Notes under the pieces: generated by a model | What the model saw: only the letters and a program-made list of their open reading frames with translations | Databases searched by the model: none | What the model was told of the DNA's origin: nothing | NCBI GenBank assembly: GCA_910589655.1 | Contig: CAJUTJ010000167.1 | Coordinates: 1-16,966, forward strand | Direction of reading: 5' to 3' | DNA length: 16,966 nucleotides | Origin: an uncultured Acetatifactor sp. | Lineage (GTDB): Bacteria > Bacillota > Clostridia > Lachnospirales > Lachnospiraceae | Part shown: piece after piece, positions 7,364-15,163 of the stretch | How positions within the stretch are numbered: the first letter of the stretch is position 1 | Layout: the number at the start of each line of letters is the position of its first letter | Made by a program: the position numbers and the translations under genes

Positions 7364-8116
7364 TTACTGCGTCAAATATTCCAAATACTGCAATGCGGTC
7401 TCTGTATGGGAGGAATTGAGGAATACGGAGAATACCACGTCATCGCTTCTGAAATGATAACAGTCTCTCAGCGCCTCACTCTCGTCCAGAAATATCCCTA
7501 CCGCTACAGGGGATTCCATTTCCTCCGGTTTCCGTGGATCGGGAAAATCGAAGTCTATTTCCAGCATCAGATTGTCGGGATTCGATATATATTCGTGCCA
7601 CTTAGCAAGAGTAACCATATCTACATAATAGAAATAAGGTTTATACCGTTCGTATTGTTCCGGAGAGAGCAGCTCTTCCATAGTATAGAAGTCTTCCTGA
7701 TAGGTATAATTTGTAATGGAATTGCTGTCCGTAATCATCACGTCCAATTCTCCGGCGGCAAGATGTGCCATTAATTTCTGGGAGTTGGCCATGGTGGATT
7801 CGTCCATGCTGTTGATATCTATCCATGTGTCCGTATCGAAAATCAACTGATATTCATTTGTGTCGATGCCTGTGGATTCGATAAAGCCTGCATTGTATTC
7901 GGCGGCATCCAGCTCCAGAGTGTTCAGCAGGCATACGTAAAATGCGGTGTCTTTTTTCGTTACAATCTCATATATGGTGTAAGTGCCCGCAGCAATTACC
8001 AGTACCGCAATGATTACATACCATTTATAATAATCCAGAAAATAAGTAAATTTCTGCTTGGGGGTGCCGTGCTTTAGTGCTTCTCGTTCTTCTTTAAATT
8101 CATCCATGACTGCCAT
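7364..8116 (-). CDS. Single-pass membrane protein with large outer domain, function unknown
   Basis: 250 residues, not recognised as a named family. A charged cytoplasmic N-terminus (about 1-30, rich in Lys/Glu) is followed by one membrane helix (about 31-53, WYVIIAVLVIAAGTYTIYEI). The remaining 195 residues are acidic, rich in Tyr and Asp, and would lie outside the cell. The segment GELDVMITDSNSITNYTYQE and the following MEELLSPEQYERYKPYFYYV recall substrate-binding proteins of ABC importers, but no lipobox is present and the family is not identified. The start ATG (8116 on the - strand) has AAAGGCGG eight bases upstream. It is divergent from the ABC exporter genes with its own promoter (8204-8232), so a link with the exporter is possible but unproven. 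Confidence 0.8.
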   Translation of the reverse strand: MAVMDEFKEEREALKHGTPKQKFTYFLDYYKWYVIIAVLVIAAGTYTIYEIVTKKDTAFYVCLLNTLELDAAEYNAGFIESTGIDTNEYQLIFDTDTWIDINSMDESTMANSQKLMAHLAAGELDVMITDSNSITNYTYQEDFYTMEELLSPEQYERYKPYFYYVDMVTLAKWHEYISNPDNLMLEIDFDFPDPRKPEEMESPVAVGIFLDESEALRDCYHFRSDDVVFSVFLNSSHTETALQYLEYLTQ

Positions 8117-8203
8117 GTGCCTGTCCGCCTTTCTGATTTTAATATACGCCTTAAGAGAAATAGTATACAGATTTCCCGCTCTCCGGACGATAATATATGT
8201 TAC

Positions 8204-8232
8204 ATAATAAGTTTTTTTGATACCGATGTCAA
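8204..8232 (-). promoter_or_regulatory. Promoter of the leftward membrane-protein gene
   Basis: On the - strand, TTGACA (8232-8227) and TATTAT (8209-8204) are separated by exactly 17 bases. The -35 box is perfect consensus. The predicted 5' leader to the start codon is about 80 bases. Confidence 0.72.
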
Positions 8233-8425
8233 TAAATGGGAAATTACCAGAATGTTAAAAAAGAATAAATGTTTCTGTTCACTCCGTGACCGGTAACATA
8301 TTCACAGAAAATGTAAAACAGCGGTTTCGCCTACGGCAGTTCAAGCAATTATTCTAATCGCTTTGGTTTGACCACGAAAAAAGAGCGTGAAAACGCTTCG
8401 CGGCGGCGAACCGGACGATTCGTGT
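8233..8425. other. Divergent intergenic region without gene
   Basis: This lies between the two divergent promoters. It contains a short AGCGT-GAAA-ACGCT hairpin (8384-8397) next to an overlapping TTCGC/GCGAA dyad (8397-8410). A TCAC-TCC-GTGA dyad occurs near 8279-8289. No coding frame is supported. Confidence 0.4.
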
Positions 8426-8464
8426 CCCTATAGGGTTGACTTTTTCGAACTGACGGGGGATAAT
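8426..8464 (+). promoter_or_regulatory. Promoter and palindrome of the ABC exporter operon
   Basis: TTGACT (8436-8441) and GATAAT (8459-8464) are 17 bases apart. The perfect palindrome CCCTATAGGG (8426-8435) abuts the -35 box and could be an operator. No regulator gene lies beside it in the window. Confidence 0.68.
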
Positions 8465-8508
8465 GACGAAAGAATTCAGACGAGAGATAAGGAGCGGAAG
8501 CAAAAACT

Positions 8509-10326
8509 ATGGAGACATTAAAGTTTGGTTATCAATATTTTAAGAAGAATATGCCCGTTGCAGTTCTGGCGGAAGCTCTAAGCTTTCTGGGGGTTTTTGC
8601 GGAATTGCTCCTGCCGCTTTTGTCAGGGATTTTAATTGATTTCGTGATTCAAAAGGGTGAAGTGCGGGAAGACAGCGGCGGTGTCTTCCATTTTCTTCTC
8701 ACAGGCCGTTTCGGGGAGCCTCACACCATGCGGCTGTTCTTTGCCATTGCGGCGGCATATGGGCTGTTGATGCTTCTGCGGATCGTGCTGATCTATGTCA
8801 GGGATCTGATTCAGGAGCGCATCGGACTGAATCTGGAGACGGATCTCCGCTATATGACTTACGGAAAACTGATGGAATTGGATTCCGCCACCATTGCCGA
8901 ATATAATTCCGGCGAGCTGCTGCAGATTTTGAACAGCGATACGATTATGTTCAAGGAGCTGTTTTCCCACAGAATCCCTTATCTGGGAGATTCTATATTT
9001 ATGCTGGTGATGACGCTGACGTTAATTGCGGGTATTGATATTTCTTTTTTGATTATCCCTTTGATACTGATGCCGTTTTTGGTGAAATCCGTACTCGATT
9101 TCAAGCGCAAGGCCCGGGAAAATTTCAGGGATATCCGAAAGAAGAGCTCGGAGATGAACCTGACCACTCAGGAAAACATTGCCGCAGTCCGCATTGTCCG
9201 GTCTTTCCACAATGAAGCGCTGGAGAAGGAGAAATTCGGCAATGCAAATACAAATTTTTTTGACGCAAGGATGAAGCAGATTAAGTTGTCATCCAAATTC
9301 GATCTGACTTTTAATACCATCCGGCAGATTGCCTATATCAGCACTGTTGTGATTGCGGCAGTGCTGGTCATTCAGGGGCGTCTGACCGTGGGTTACATTT
9401 TGGCGGCTTCCACATATGTCATGCGGTTTATGAACAATATTACGGGCGTCAACAATCATATTTTTAATATGCAGCAGCAGACCATAGCCGGACTTGCTTT
9501 AAAGCGTTTTCTGGAAAAAGAGAGCAAGGTGCCGGAGGATAAGGAGGCAAAGCTGCATTGTGATACGCCGGACATCGAATTGAAAGACGTATCCGTGGAA
9601 ATGGACGGACAGGAGATTTTGAAACATATCAATGTCAGCATTCCCTATGGGAAAAAGCTGGGAATTGTGGGAGAGACCGGATCGGGTAAAAGTGTTCTGC
9701 TAAAGACTCTGGTGCGTGTCTGCGACATTACATCAGGACAAATAACGGTAAGCGGGCATGATATCAAAGAATTCAGCTTGGAAAATTTGCGGAAGATGTA
9801 TTCTTATGTATTTCAGGATGTGTTTCTGTTTTCCAATACCATTGAATCCAATATTGCTTTCAGCCGGGCGGATATCAATGAGCGCATGGTGACGAAAGCG
9901 GCCACCAACGCGGAGGCGGCCAAGTTCATCGACGCGCTGCCCGAGAGGTACAAAACCATTGTGGGCGAGCGCGGGCTGGGTATTTCCGGCGGACAGAAAC
10001 AGAGAATTTCCATTGCCAGAGCATTCTTAAAAAACGCCCCCGTCTTTGTGCTGGATGATTCCACTTCGGCGCTGGATGTGAATACGGAGCATGTGGTGTT
10101 AAAAAATATTCACGATCACTTTGCAGAAAAGACGCTGATTATCACGGCCCACCGTTTTTCCTCCGTGGTAGACTGCGACGAGATTATTTATATGAAAGGC
10201 GGCGAGATTACGGAGCGGGGAACCTTCCGGGAATTGATGGAAATGGGTGGAAGCTTTGCACATATCTACCGTGTACAGCAGGAACAACAGGCGGACGAAG
10301 TTCGGATTGACAAGCCGGAAACATAA
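8509..10326 (+). CDS. ABC exporter half-transporter, degenerate-site subunit
   Basis: 605 residues: a type IV exporter membrane domain of six helices (first near PVAVLAEALSFLGVFAELLL) fused to a nucleotide-binding domain. Walker A GETGSGKS is at 388-395 (Lys394), the Q-loop Gln is 436, the signature GISGGQ is at 491-496, Walker B is VFVLDD with Asp516, and the switch His is 548. The catalytic Glu after Walker B is replaced by Asp517, while its signature is good. This is the pattern of BmrC/TM287, so it would supply the signature to the active site of its partner encoded next. Likely role: multidrug, lipid or peptide export; substrate unknown. GGAAG lies eight bases before ATG 8509, with AAGGAG a little further up. 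Confidence 0.93.
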   Translation: METLKFGYQYFKKNMPVAVLAEALSFLGVFAELLLPLLSGILIDFVIQKGEVREDSGGVFHFLLTGRFGEPHTMRLFFAIAAAYGLLMLLRIVLIYVRDLIQERIGLNLETDLRYMTYGKLMELDSATIAEYNSGELLQILNSDTIMFKELFSHRIPYLGDSIFMLVMTLTLIAGIDISFLIIPLILMPFLVKSVLDFKRKARENFRDIRKKSSEMNLTTQENIAAVRIVRSFHNEALEKEKFGNANTNFFDARMKQIKLSSKFDLTFNTIRQIAYISTVVIAAVLVIQGRLTVGYILAASTYVMRFMNNITGVNNHIFNMQQQTIAGLALKRFLEKESKVPEDKEAKLHCDTPDIELKDVSVEMDGQEILKHINVSIPYGKKLGIVGETGSGKSVLLKTLVRVCDITSGQITVSGHDIKEFSLENLRKMYSYVFQDVFLFSNTIESNIAFSRADINERMVTKAATNAEAAKFIDALPERYKTIVGERGLGISGGQKQRISIARAFLKNAPVFVLDDSTSALDVNTEHVVLKNIHDHFAEKTLIITAHRFSSVVDCDEIIYMKGGEITERGTFRELMEMGGSFAHIYRVQQEQQADEVRIDKPET

Positions 10327-10338
10327 TAGATAGAAAGA

Positions 10339-10485
10339 GAAGAGACGGAATCGGAAACAGTCTCAAACCGGAAAAGCAGGATATAAAAGGCATAGAAGAG
10401 ACGGAACTAACTGGAAAACAGTCTCGGAACGGAAATGCAGGATATAAAAGGCATTGAAGAGAAGAGGCGGAACTGGAATAGGATA
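10339..10485 (+). repeat. Tandem repeat (about 56-66 bp units) between the ABC genes
   Basis: Units begin with GAAGAGACGGAA at 10339 and 10395, and a degenerate GAAGAGGCGGAACTGGAATA unit begins at 10461. The two full units share CAGTCTC and GCAGGATATAAAAGGCAT and differ by small insertions. GAGAC and GTCTC inside each unit can pair. The last, truncated unit supplies AATAGGA just before the start of the second ABC gene, as the truncated 104-bp unit does before gatA. Confidence 0.85.
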
Positions 10486-10492
10486 AAAGAAA

Positions 10493-12265
10493 ATGGCGAA
10501 ACGGAATACTTTTTTTGAGGATGAAAAAATAGAAAAAAAGGTTGACATGCGGCAGCTGTGGAGGACGTTAAAGTATATTCTTCCCTATAAACGGCTTCTG
10601 ATGCTGGTCAGCTGTATGATGCTGGTTGCGGCAGTGGTTTCCCTGTTACCGCCCCGGCTGTTGAAGCTCATTGTGGATCAAGTGGTGGTGAATCGGGATT
10701 ATCGTCAGCTGGCGCTGGTTGGCGGAGGGCTGGTGCTGCTGGCCGCGATAGAGATATTGTCCACCTTCGTACAGGCCAGAAGCATGGGACGGATGGGATT
10801 AAGCATCATTACCCGGATCCGGACGGATATTTTCGAACGGCTCCAGCAGCTTTCCTTCGACTATTTTGACAATCGGCCGGACGGCAAGATTGTGGTGAGG
10901 GTGACGGAATATATTAACGGTTTGGCAGACTTTTTTTCCAATTATGTAATGATGTTTGCTATATATATCGTGAAGCTGGTGGTGGTAACGGTATTTATGC
11001 TTTCGCTTAGTCCGATGCTGACTCTCATCGTATTTGCCGCGGTGGTGCCCATGATGGTTATTATCTTCTGGCTGCGTTCCCATCTGCGGAAAATGTATGC
11101 GGCACACCGGATGAAGAACTCCAACCGAACCGCTTTTTTGGTGGAGTCTATCATGGGGGAGCAGATTGTAAAGAATTATAACCGAATCGGTATCAATAAA
11201 GATATTTACCGGCAGATTCATGAAGAAAGCGTAAGTATGTGGTGGGAAATTGTGAAGCGTTCCCGTTTAAACAGCCCCATAGTGCAGTTTTTCTGGCATC
11301 TTGGAACGCTGTGCATTTTCGGTATGGCACTGGCATTGATCTTAGACGGAAATGTGGGAATCACGGCGGGAGTGGTGATTACTTTTACCAGCTATATGGG
11401 AGCCTTTCAGGATCCTTTGGCTCAGCTGTCCACCATTATTCAGGAACTGGCACAGGTAAGCTCCAATCTGGAGCAGGTGTTTGATACCATTGATTATCCG
11501 GTGGAGATTCATGACAAAGAAAATCCGGTGGTGCTCAGAAATGTCAGGGGCAAGGTGGATTTTCAGGATGTTACATTCTGCTATGAAGAAAATGTAAATA
11601 TCCTGAAACATTTTACACTCCACGTAAAACCGGGGGAAACCATTGCTTTGGTAGGTCCCACGGGGGCAGGAAAAACAACGGTAATCAGTATGCTGACCCG
11701 TTTTTATGACGTCAGGGAAGGCTGTGTTAAGATTGATGATGTGGACGTGCGGGATGCCAGCCTGTATTCCCTGCGTTCCGAGGTCGGTGTATTGATGCAG
11801 GATCCCTTTATTTTCAAAGGAACCATTTTAGACAATATCCGGTACGGAAGATGGGATGCCACCGACGAGGAGTGTAAGGAGGCGGCCCGGATGATCTTCG
11901 CGGATAAGTTTATCCAAAGATTAAACGGCGGATACGACCATGTGCTGGAAGAGCGCGGCAGCGGCCTGTCCGCCGGAGAGAGGCAGCTCATCAGCTTTGC
12001 AAGAATCGTTTTGAAGAATCCGTCCGTTGTGATTCTGGACGAAGCCACCAGTGCCATCGACACGGAGACGGAGCTGCTGATTCAGGAGGCGCTGGAAATT
12101 CTGCTCAAGGGAAAGACGGCATTCATTGTGGCCCACCGCCTTTCCACGGTTCGGAATGCGGACCGCATTCTTTACATCAGCAATCAGGGGATTGCCGAGG
12201 AAGGAACCCACGAAGAACTGATGGCCAAGAGAGGGCTTTATTACGATCTAGCCAGCTGCTCATAG
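10493..12265 (+). CDS. ABC exporter half-transporter, catalytic subunit
   Basis: 590 residues, same layout as the preceding gene: six membrane helices followed by an ATPase domain. Walker A GPTGAGKTT (Lys394), Walker B VVILDEATSAID with Asp516 and the catalytic Glu517, and the switch His548 are all present. The signature is altered to LSAGERQ (492-498) instead of LSGGQ. So this subunit has an intact Walker B and a weak signature, complementary to its partner, as in BmrD/TM288. The heterodimer should have one active and one degenerate ATP site. The start ATG 10493 has only a weak ribosome site (AGGATAAAAG). The gene is followed by strong hairpins. The substrate cannot be deduced. Confidence 0.93.
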   Translation: MAKRNTFFEDEKIEKKVDMRQLWRTLKYILPYKRLLMLVSCMMLVAAVVSLLPPRLLKLIVDQVVVNRDYRQLALVGGGLVLLAAIEILSTFVQARSMGRMGLSIITRIRTDIFERLQQLSFDYFDNRPDGKIVVRVTEYINGLADFFSNYVMMFAIYIVKLVVVTVFMLSLSPMLTLIVFAAVVPMMVIIFWLRSHLRKMYAAHRMKNSNRTAFLVESIMGEQIVKNYNRIGINKDIYRQIHEESVSMWWEIVKRSRLNSPIVQFFWHLGTLCIFGMALALILDGNVGITAGVVITFTSYMGAFQDPLAQLSTIIQELAQVSSNLEQVFDTIDYPVEIHDKENPVVLRNVRGKVDFQDVTFCYEENVNILKHFTLHVKPGETIALVGPTGAGKTTVISMLTRFYDVREGCVKIDDVDVRDASLYSLRSEVGVLMQDPFIFKGTILDNIRYGRWDATDEECKEAARMIFADKFIQRLNGGYDHVLEERGSGLSAGERQLISFARIVLKNPSVVILDEATSAIDTETELLIQEALEILLKGKTAFIVAHRLSTVRNADRILYISNQGIAEEGTHEELMAKRGLYYDLASCS

Positions 12266-12272
12266 GGCAGGT

Positions 12273-12356
12273 GCGCGCCGCAGCGCGCTTTGGCGTGAAA
12301 TAAGCTGCCGGAGTATTGTTCAATTGCCGATAACGGTAAATATTCCGGCAGCTTAT
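12273..12356 (+). terminator. Two hairpins ending the ABC operon
   Basis: The first is GCGCGC-CGCA-GCGCGC (12273-12288), followed by TT and then GG. The second is an 18-pair stem with one G-T, from ATAAGCTGCCGGAG (12300 onward) to CTCCGGCAGCTTAT-like sequence ending at 12356. Neither has a long T-run, but together they probably stop transcription or cap the mRNA. Confidence 0.6.
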
Positions 12357-12423
12357 ATAGTATGTAGTTTATTATTGCTGTGGCCGGTAATGGTTTTGAA
12401 AGAAAATCTATGAAATCACTGTC

Positions 12424-12452
12424 TTGCAACTTGTCCCATAATAGGCTATATT
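12424..12452 (+). promoter_or_regulatory. Promoter of the DUF6106-like gene
   Basis: TTGCAA (12424-12429) and TATATT (12447-12452) are 17 bases apart, giving a leader of about 105 bases before ATG 12565. That leader contains an ATACGG/CCGTAT dyad of unknown meaning. The rest of the gap between the ABC genes and this gene shows nothing coding. Confidence 0.55.
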
Positions 12453-12564
12453 AAAAGTAGCGCCATATCCGGATTCATATGGACATGGTGAAATACGGTA
12501 GTGAAAATCATCCGTATCATATGACAATATGTTATATGGAAGGATGCTTTGGAATGGAGGAAAA

Positions 12565-13062
12565 ATGAGCGACACATATGTTGAATGTCTGGTACAGACA
12601 AAGCCTTCGGCATTGAAAAAGTTATTAAAGATACTTTTGATTGTGCTGACGGTGTTTTTTGCCATTATTATGTTTGTGATCCCGCTGGCATTTATTCCGG
12701 CGGTAGCCCTTGGAGTGGGAGCCTATTTTGCCAATATGTTTTCCGATATTGAGTACGAATATCTCTATCTGGACAAGGAGATCGTGATCGACAAGGTGAT
12801 GGCCAAGTCCAAGAGAAAGAGGGTAGCTACCTACAGCTTGGATAGAATAGAGGTTCTTGCTCCCATTAAGAGTTACCATTTGGATAATTTCGGGAGAAGG
12901 GATAATGCCAAGGTAAAGGACTACAGCATTGGTGAGGAACTGCAGCCTGACCGCCGTTTTGTAATGTACTATGAGGGTGGTGAGAAGATTCTTCTGAGCC
13001 CTTCCGAGGAGATGATTAAGGTTATGAGGAATGTGGCGCCTAGAAAGGTGTTCAAAGATTAA
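12565..13062 (+). CDS. DUF6106-like membrane protein, function unknown
   Basis: 165 residues. It begins MSDTYVECLVQTKPSALKKL, has two adjacent membrane helices (about 21-58, rich in Leu, Ile, Val and Ala), then a soluble domain of about 105 residues with many basic residues (AKSKRKRVATYSLDRIEVLA) and a PH-like strand pattern. The opening and layout match, from memory, the DUF6106 family seen in Lachnospiraceae; no function is known. ATG 12565 was chosen because GGAGG (12556-12560) lies four bases upstream; an in-frame ATG at 12529 lacks a site. It appears to be a single-gene unit between the ABC operon and guaB. Confidence 0.8.
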   Translation: MSDTYVECLVQTKPSALKKLLKILLIVLTVFFAIIMFVIPLAFIPAVALGVGAYFANMFSDIEYEYLYLDKEIVIDKVMAKSKRKRVATYSLDRIEVLAPIKSYHLDNFGRRDNAKVKDYSIGEELQPDRRFVMYYEGGEKILLSPSEEMIKVMRNVAPRKVFKD

Positions 13063-13096
13063 AATCCCATAGGGCATAGTGTGAGAAGAAGTTCTA

Positions 13097-13282
13097 ATGC
13101 TCACAGCAGAGGCTGTTTCGCAAAGAAAATCATTTACCATAACGCCTCAGGCGAGATATGAGATAAAGGAAGTATTGGTGGACGGGCAGTCTCAAGGTGC
13201 CGTAACGTCTTATACCTTTACAAATATAACCGAGAATCATTCCATCTCCGTGACTTTTGCTAAGAAAGAGGATAACGAATAA
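13097..13282 (+). pseudogene. Fragment of an InlB-like surface-repeat protein
   Basis: A 61-codon open frame. Residues from about 14 read ITPQARYEIKEVLVDGQSQG and then AVTSYTFTNITENHSISVTF. This is the recurrent pattern of the divergent InlB B-repeat (Flg_new_2 type) found at the ends of secreted or cell-wall proteins. There is no signal peptide, anchor or other domain, and an in-frame TGA (13082-13084) lies just upstream. It is best read as the tail of a lost surface protein, although GAGAAGAAG upstream of ATG 13097 leaves expression of a short peptide possible. Confidence 0.6.
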
Positions 13283-13301
13283 CAATTTGACATTAGTACA
13301 G

Positions 13302-13332
13302 GCTGCCTGCGGTTTCTTATTCCGCAGGCAGT
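13302..13332 (+). terminator. Intrinsic terminator before guaB
   Basis: CTGCCTGCGG (13303-13312) and CCGCAGGCAG (13322-13331) pair perfectly around a nine-base loop and are followed by T-rich sequence (TTGTATATTATTT). It would end transcription from the DUF6106-like gene. Confidence 0.75.
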
Positions 13333-13406
13333 TGTATATTATTTGTGCAAGTACGCTGTTTTGTGTATCCTGCATGTTTCTGCGTACAAGGCTTGAGACT
13401 GCCATG

Positions 13407-13463
13407 CGAATTTTGTGGGCGGAGTGGACAATAGACGAACCGTTGTATGGCTTACAAAATTCG
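13407..13463. repeat. 10-bp perfect inverted repeat upstream of guaB
   Basis: CGAATTTTGT (13407-13416) and ACAAAATTCG (13454-13463) are exact reverse complements 37 bases apart and end 12 bases before the guaB -35 box. It could be a regulatory dyad or the ends of a tiny insertion. The region 13333-13475 holds no gene. Confidence 0.6.
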
Positions 13464-13475
13464 TGTAAATTCTTA

Positions 13476-13504
13476 TTGACAGTATAATCAAACTTTGATA
13501 AACT
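13476..13504 (+). promoter_or_regulatory. Promoter of guaB
   Basis: Consensus TTGACA (13476-13481) and TAAACT (13499-13504) are 17 bases apart. A perfect TATAAT at 13483-13488 lies inside the spacer but has only a weak -35 (TTCGTG) at the right distance. The leader to ATG 13601 is about 90 bases, with no purine riboswitch that I can recognise. Confidence 0.65.
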
Positions 13505-13600
13505 CATCTGAACAATTAGACAGCCGTCCAATGTCAGTCTTAAAAAACTATGTGTATACTGCTTTGGGCGGCAGGCATATTTCATACAGGAGGAAAGAAA

Positions 13601-15055
13601 ATGGGACAGATTATCGGTGAAGGCATTACTTTCGACGATGTGCTGCTGGTGCCTGCATACTCGCAGGTTGTACCAAATCAGGTGGACTTAACTACTTGGC
13701 TGACAAAGAAGATCCAGTTGAACATTCCTATGATGAGTGCGGGAATGGATACTGTAACGGAGAACCGTATGGCAATTGCCATGGCGAGACAGGGCGGTAT
13801 CGGTATCATTCATAAAAACATGACTATCGAAGCGCAGGCAGAGGAAGTAGACAAAGTAAAACGTTCTGAGAACGGTGTTATCACCGATCCTTTTTCATTG
13901 ACTCCCGATCATACATTGGCGGATGCGGATTCCCTGATGGGCAAGTTCCGTATCTCCGGCGTCCCCATTACGGATGGCCGCAAGCTGGTAGGCATTATTA
14001 CCAACCGGGATCTAAAATTCGAAACAGATTTCACTAAGAAAATAAAAGAATCCATGACCAGCGAGAATCTGATTACGGCGCCCGAAGGCATCACTTTAGA
14101 GGAGGCAAAGCAGATACTGGCCAAGGCGAGAAAAGAGAAGCTCCCTATTGTGGACAAGGACTTTAATCTGAAGGGTCTGATTACCATCAAGGATATTGAA
14201 AAGACCATTAAGTATCCTTTGTCTGCAAAGGATTCTCAGGGCAGGCTGCTCTGTGGAGCCGGTGTGGGTATCACCGCCAATGTGCTGGACCGCGTAGGCG
14301 CGCTTGTGGATGCCAAGGTGGATGTAATCGTTTTGGACAGCGCTCACGGGCATTCCCAGAATGTATTGAACTGCCTGAGAATGATTAAGGAAAAATATCC
14401 GGATCTCCAAGTGATTGCCGGAAATGTGGCCACCGGCGCCGCTACAAAGGATCTTATCGAGAACGGTGCGGATGCGGTGAAGGTGGGCATAGGCCCCGGT
14501 TCCATTTGTACAACCCGTGTGGTTGCCGGTATCGGTGTTCCTCAGATTACGGCTATCATGGATTGCTACAGTGTGGCAAAGGAATACGGAGTGCCTATTA
14601 TCGCAGACGGCGGAATCAAGTATTCCGGCGATATTACCAAGGCGATTGCCGCCGGAGGCAGCGTATGTATGATGGGCAGTATGTTTGCAGGCTGTGAGGA
14701 AAGCCCCGGGGAATTCGAGCTTTTCCAAGGCAGAAAATATAAAGTTTACCGCGGCATGGGATCCATTGCGGCTATGGAGAACGGCAGCAAAGACCGCTAT
14801 TTTCAGGAGAATGCTAAGAAGCTGGTTCCCGAAGGCGTAGAGGGACGCGTGGCCTATAAAGGTGATTTGGAAGACACCGTATTCCAGCTGCTGGGCGGGC
14901 TGCGTTCGGGTATGGGTTACTGCGGCGCTCACAATATTGAAGAGCTGAAGGAAAACGGCAGGTTTGTGAAGATTTCCGCCGCTTCCCTGAAGGAGAGCCA
15001 TCCCCACGATATCCATATTACCAAAGAAGCGCCTAACTATAGTGTGGATGCCTGA
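13601..15055 (+). CDS. guaB: IMP dehydrogenase
   Basis: 484 residues, full family length. It oxidises IMP to XMP with NAD+, the rate-limiting step of GMP synthesis, in the cytoplasm. The N-terminus GEGITFDDVLLVPAYSQVVP is characteristic. A CBS-domain pair follows (about residues 90-205, ISGVPITDGRKLVGIITNRD and LPIVDKDFNLKGLITIKDIE). The catalytic Cys303 is in GIGPGSICTTRVVAG. The phosphate-binding MGSMFAG, the segment YRGMGSIAAMENGSKDRYF and the mobile flap with Arg-x-x-Tyr (GVEGRVAYKGD) are all present. The start is ATG 13601, with AGGAGG (13588-13593) seven bases upstream. It has its own promoter and no guaA beside it. A weak hairpin (CCTGATT/AATCAGG, 15051-15074) overlaps its end. Confidence 0.97.
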   Translation: MGQIIGEGITFDDVLLVPAYSQVVPNQVDLTTWLTKKIQLNIPMMSAGMDTVTENRMAIAMARQGGIGIIHKNMTIEAQAEEVDKVKRSENGVITDPFSLTPDHTLADADSLMGKFRISGVPITDGRKLVGIITNRDLKFETDFTKKIKESMTSENLITAPEGITLEEAKQILAKARKEKLPIVDKDFNLKGLITIKDIEKTIKYPLSAKDSQGRLLCGAGVGITANVLDRVGALVDAKVDVIVLDSAHGHSQNVLNCLRMIKEKYPDLQVIAGNVATGAATKDLIENGADAVKVGIGPGSICTTRVVAGIGVPQITAIMDCYSVAKEYGVPIIADGGIKYSGDITKAIAAGGSVCMMGSMFAGCEESPGEFELFQGRKYKVYRGMGSIAAMENGSKDRYFQENAKKLVPEGVEGRVAYKGDLEDTVFQLLGGLRSGMGYCGAHNIEELKENGRFVKISAASLKESHPHDIHITKEAPNYSVDA

Positions 15056-15074
15056 TTACAGGTATAAAATCAGG

Positions 15075-15116
15075 AAGTGCCTGCCGATAAGTGCCTGCCG
15101 ATAAGTGCCTGCCGAT
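15075..15116. repeat. Three tandem copies of a 14-bp unit after guaB
   Basis: AAGTGCCTGCCGAT occurs three times without change at 15075, 15089 and 15103. It lies 20 bases after the guaB stop. No function is evident. Confidence 0.95.
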
Positions 15117-15163
15117 ATTCGAAGAAATACTTTCTGCAGGAAGCAAAATGTATTTTAATTCTT

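Noticed and set aside
13505..13600. Purine riboswitch ahead of guaB
   Set aside because: I could not find the three-way-junction loops or conserved core of a guanine aptamer, and the leader is too short and has no terminator.
14096..15016. 306-codon frame on the - strand inside guaB
   Set aside because: It is antisense to a fully conserved gene and its sequence (rich in His, Asn and Thr) is typical of a shadow frame.
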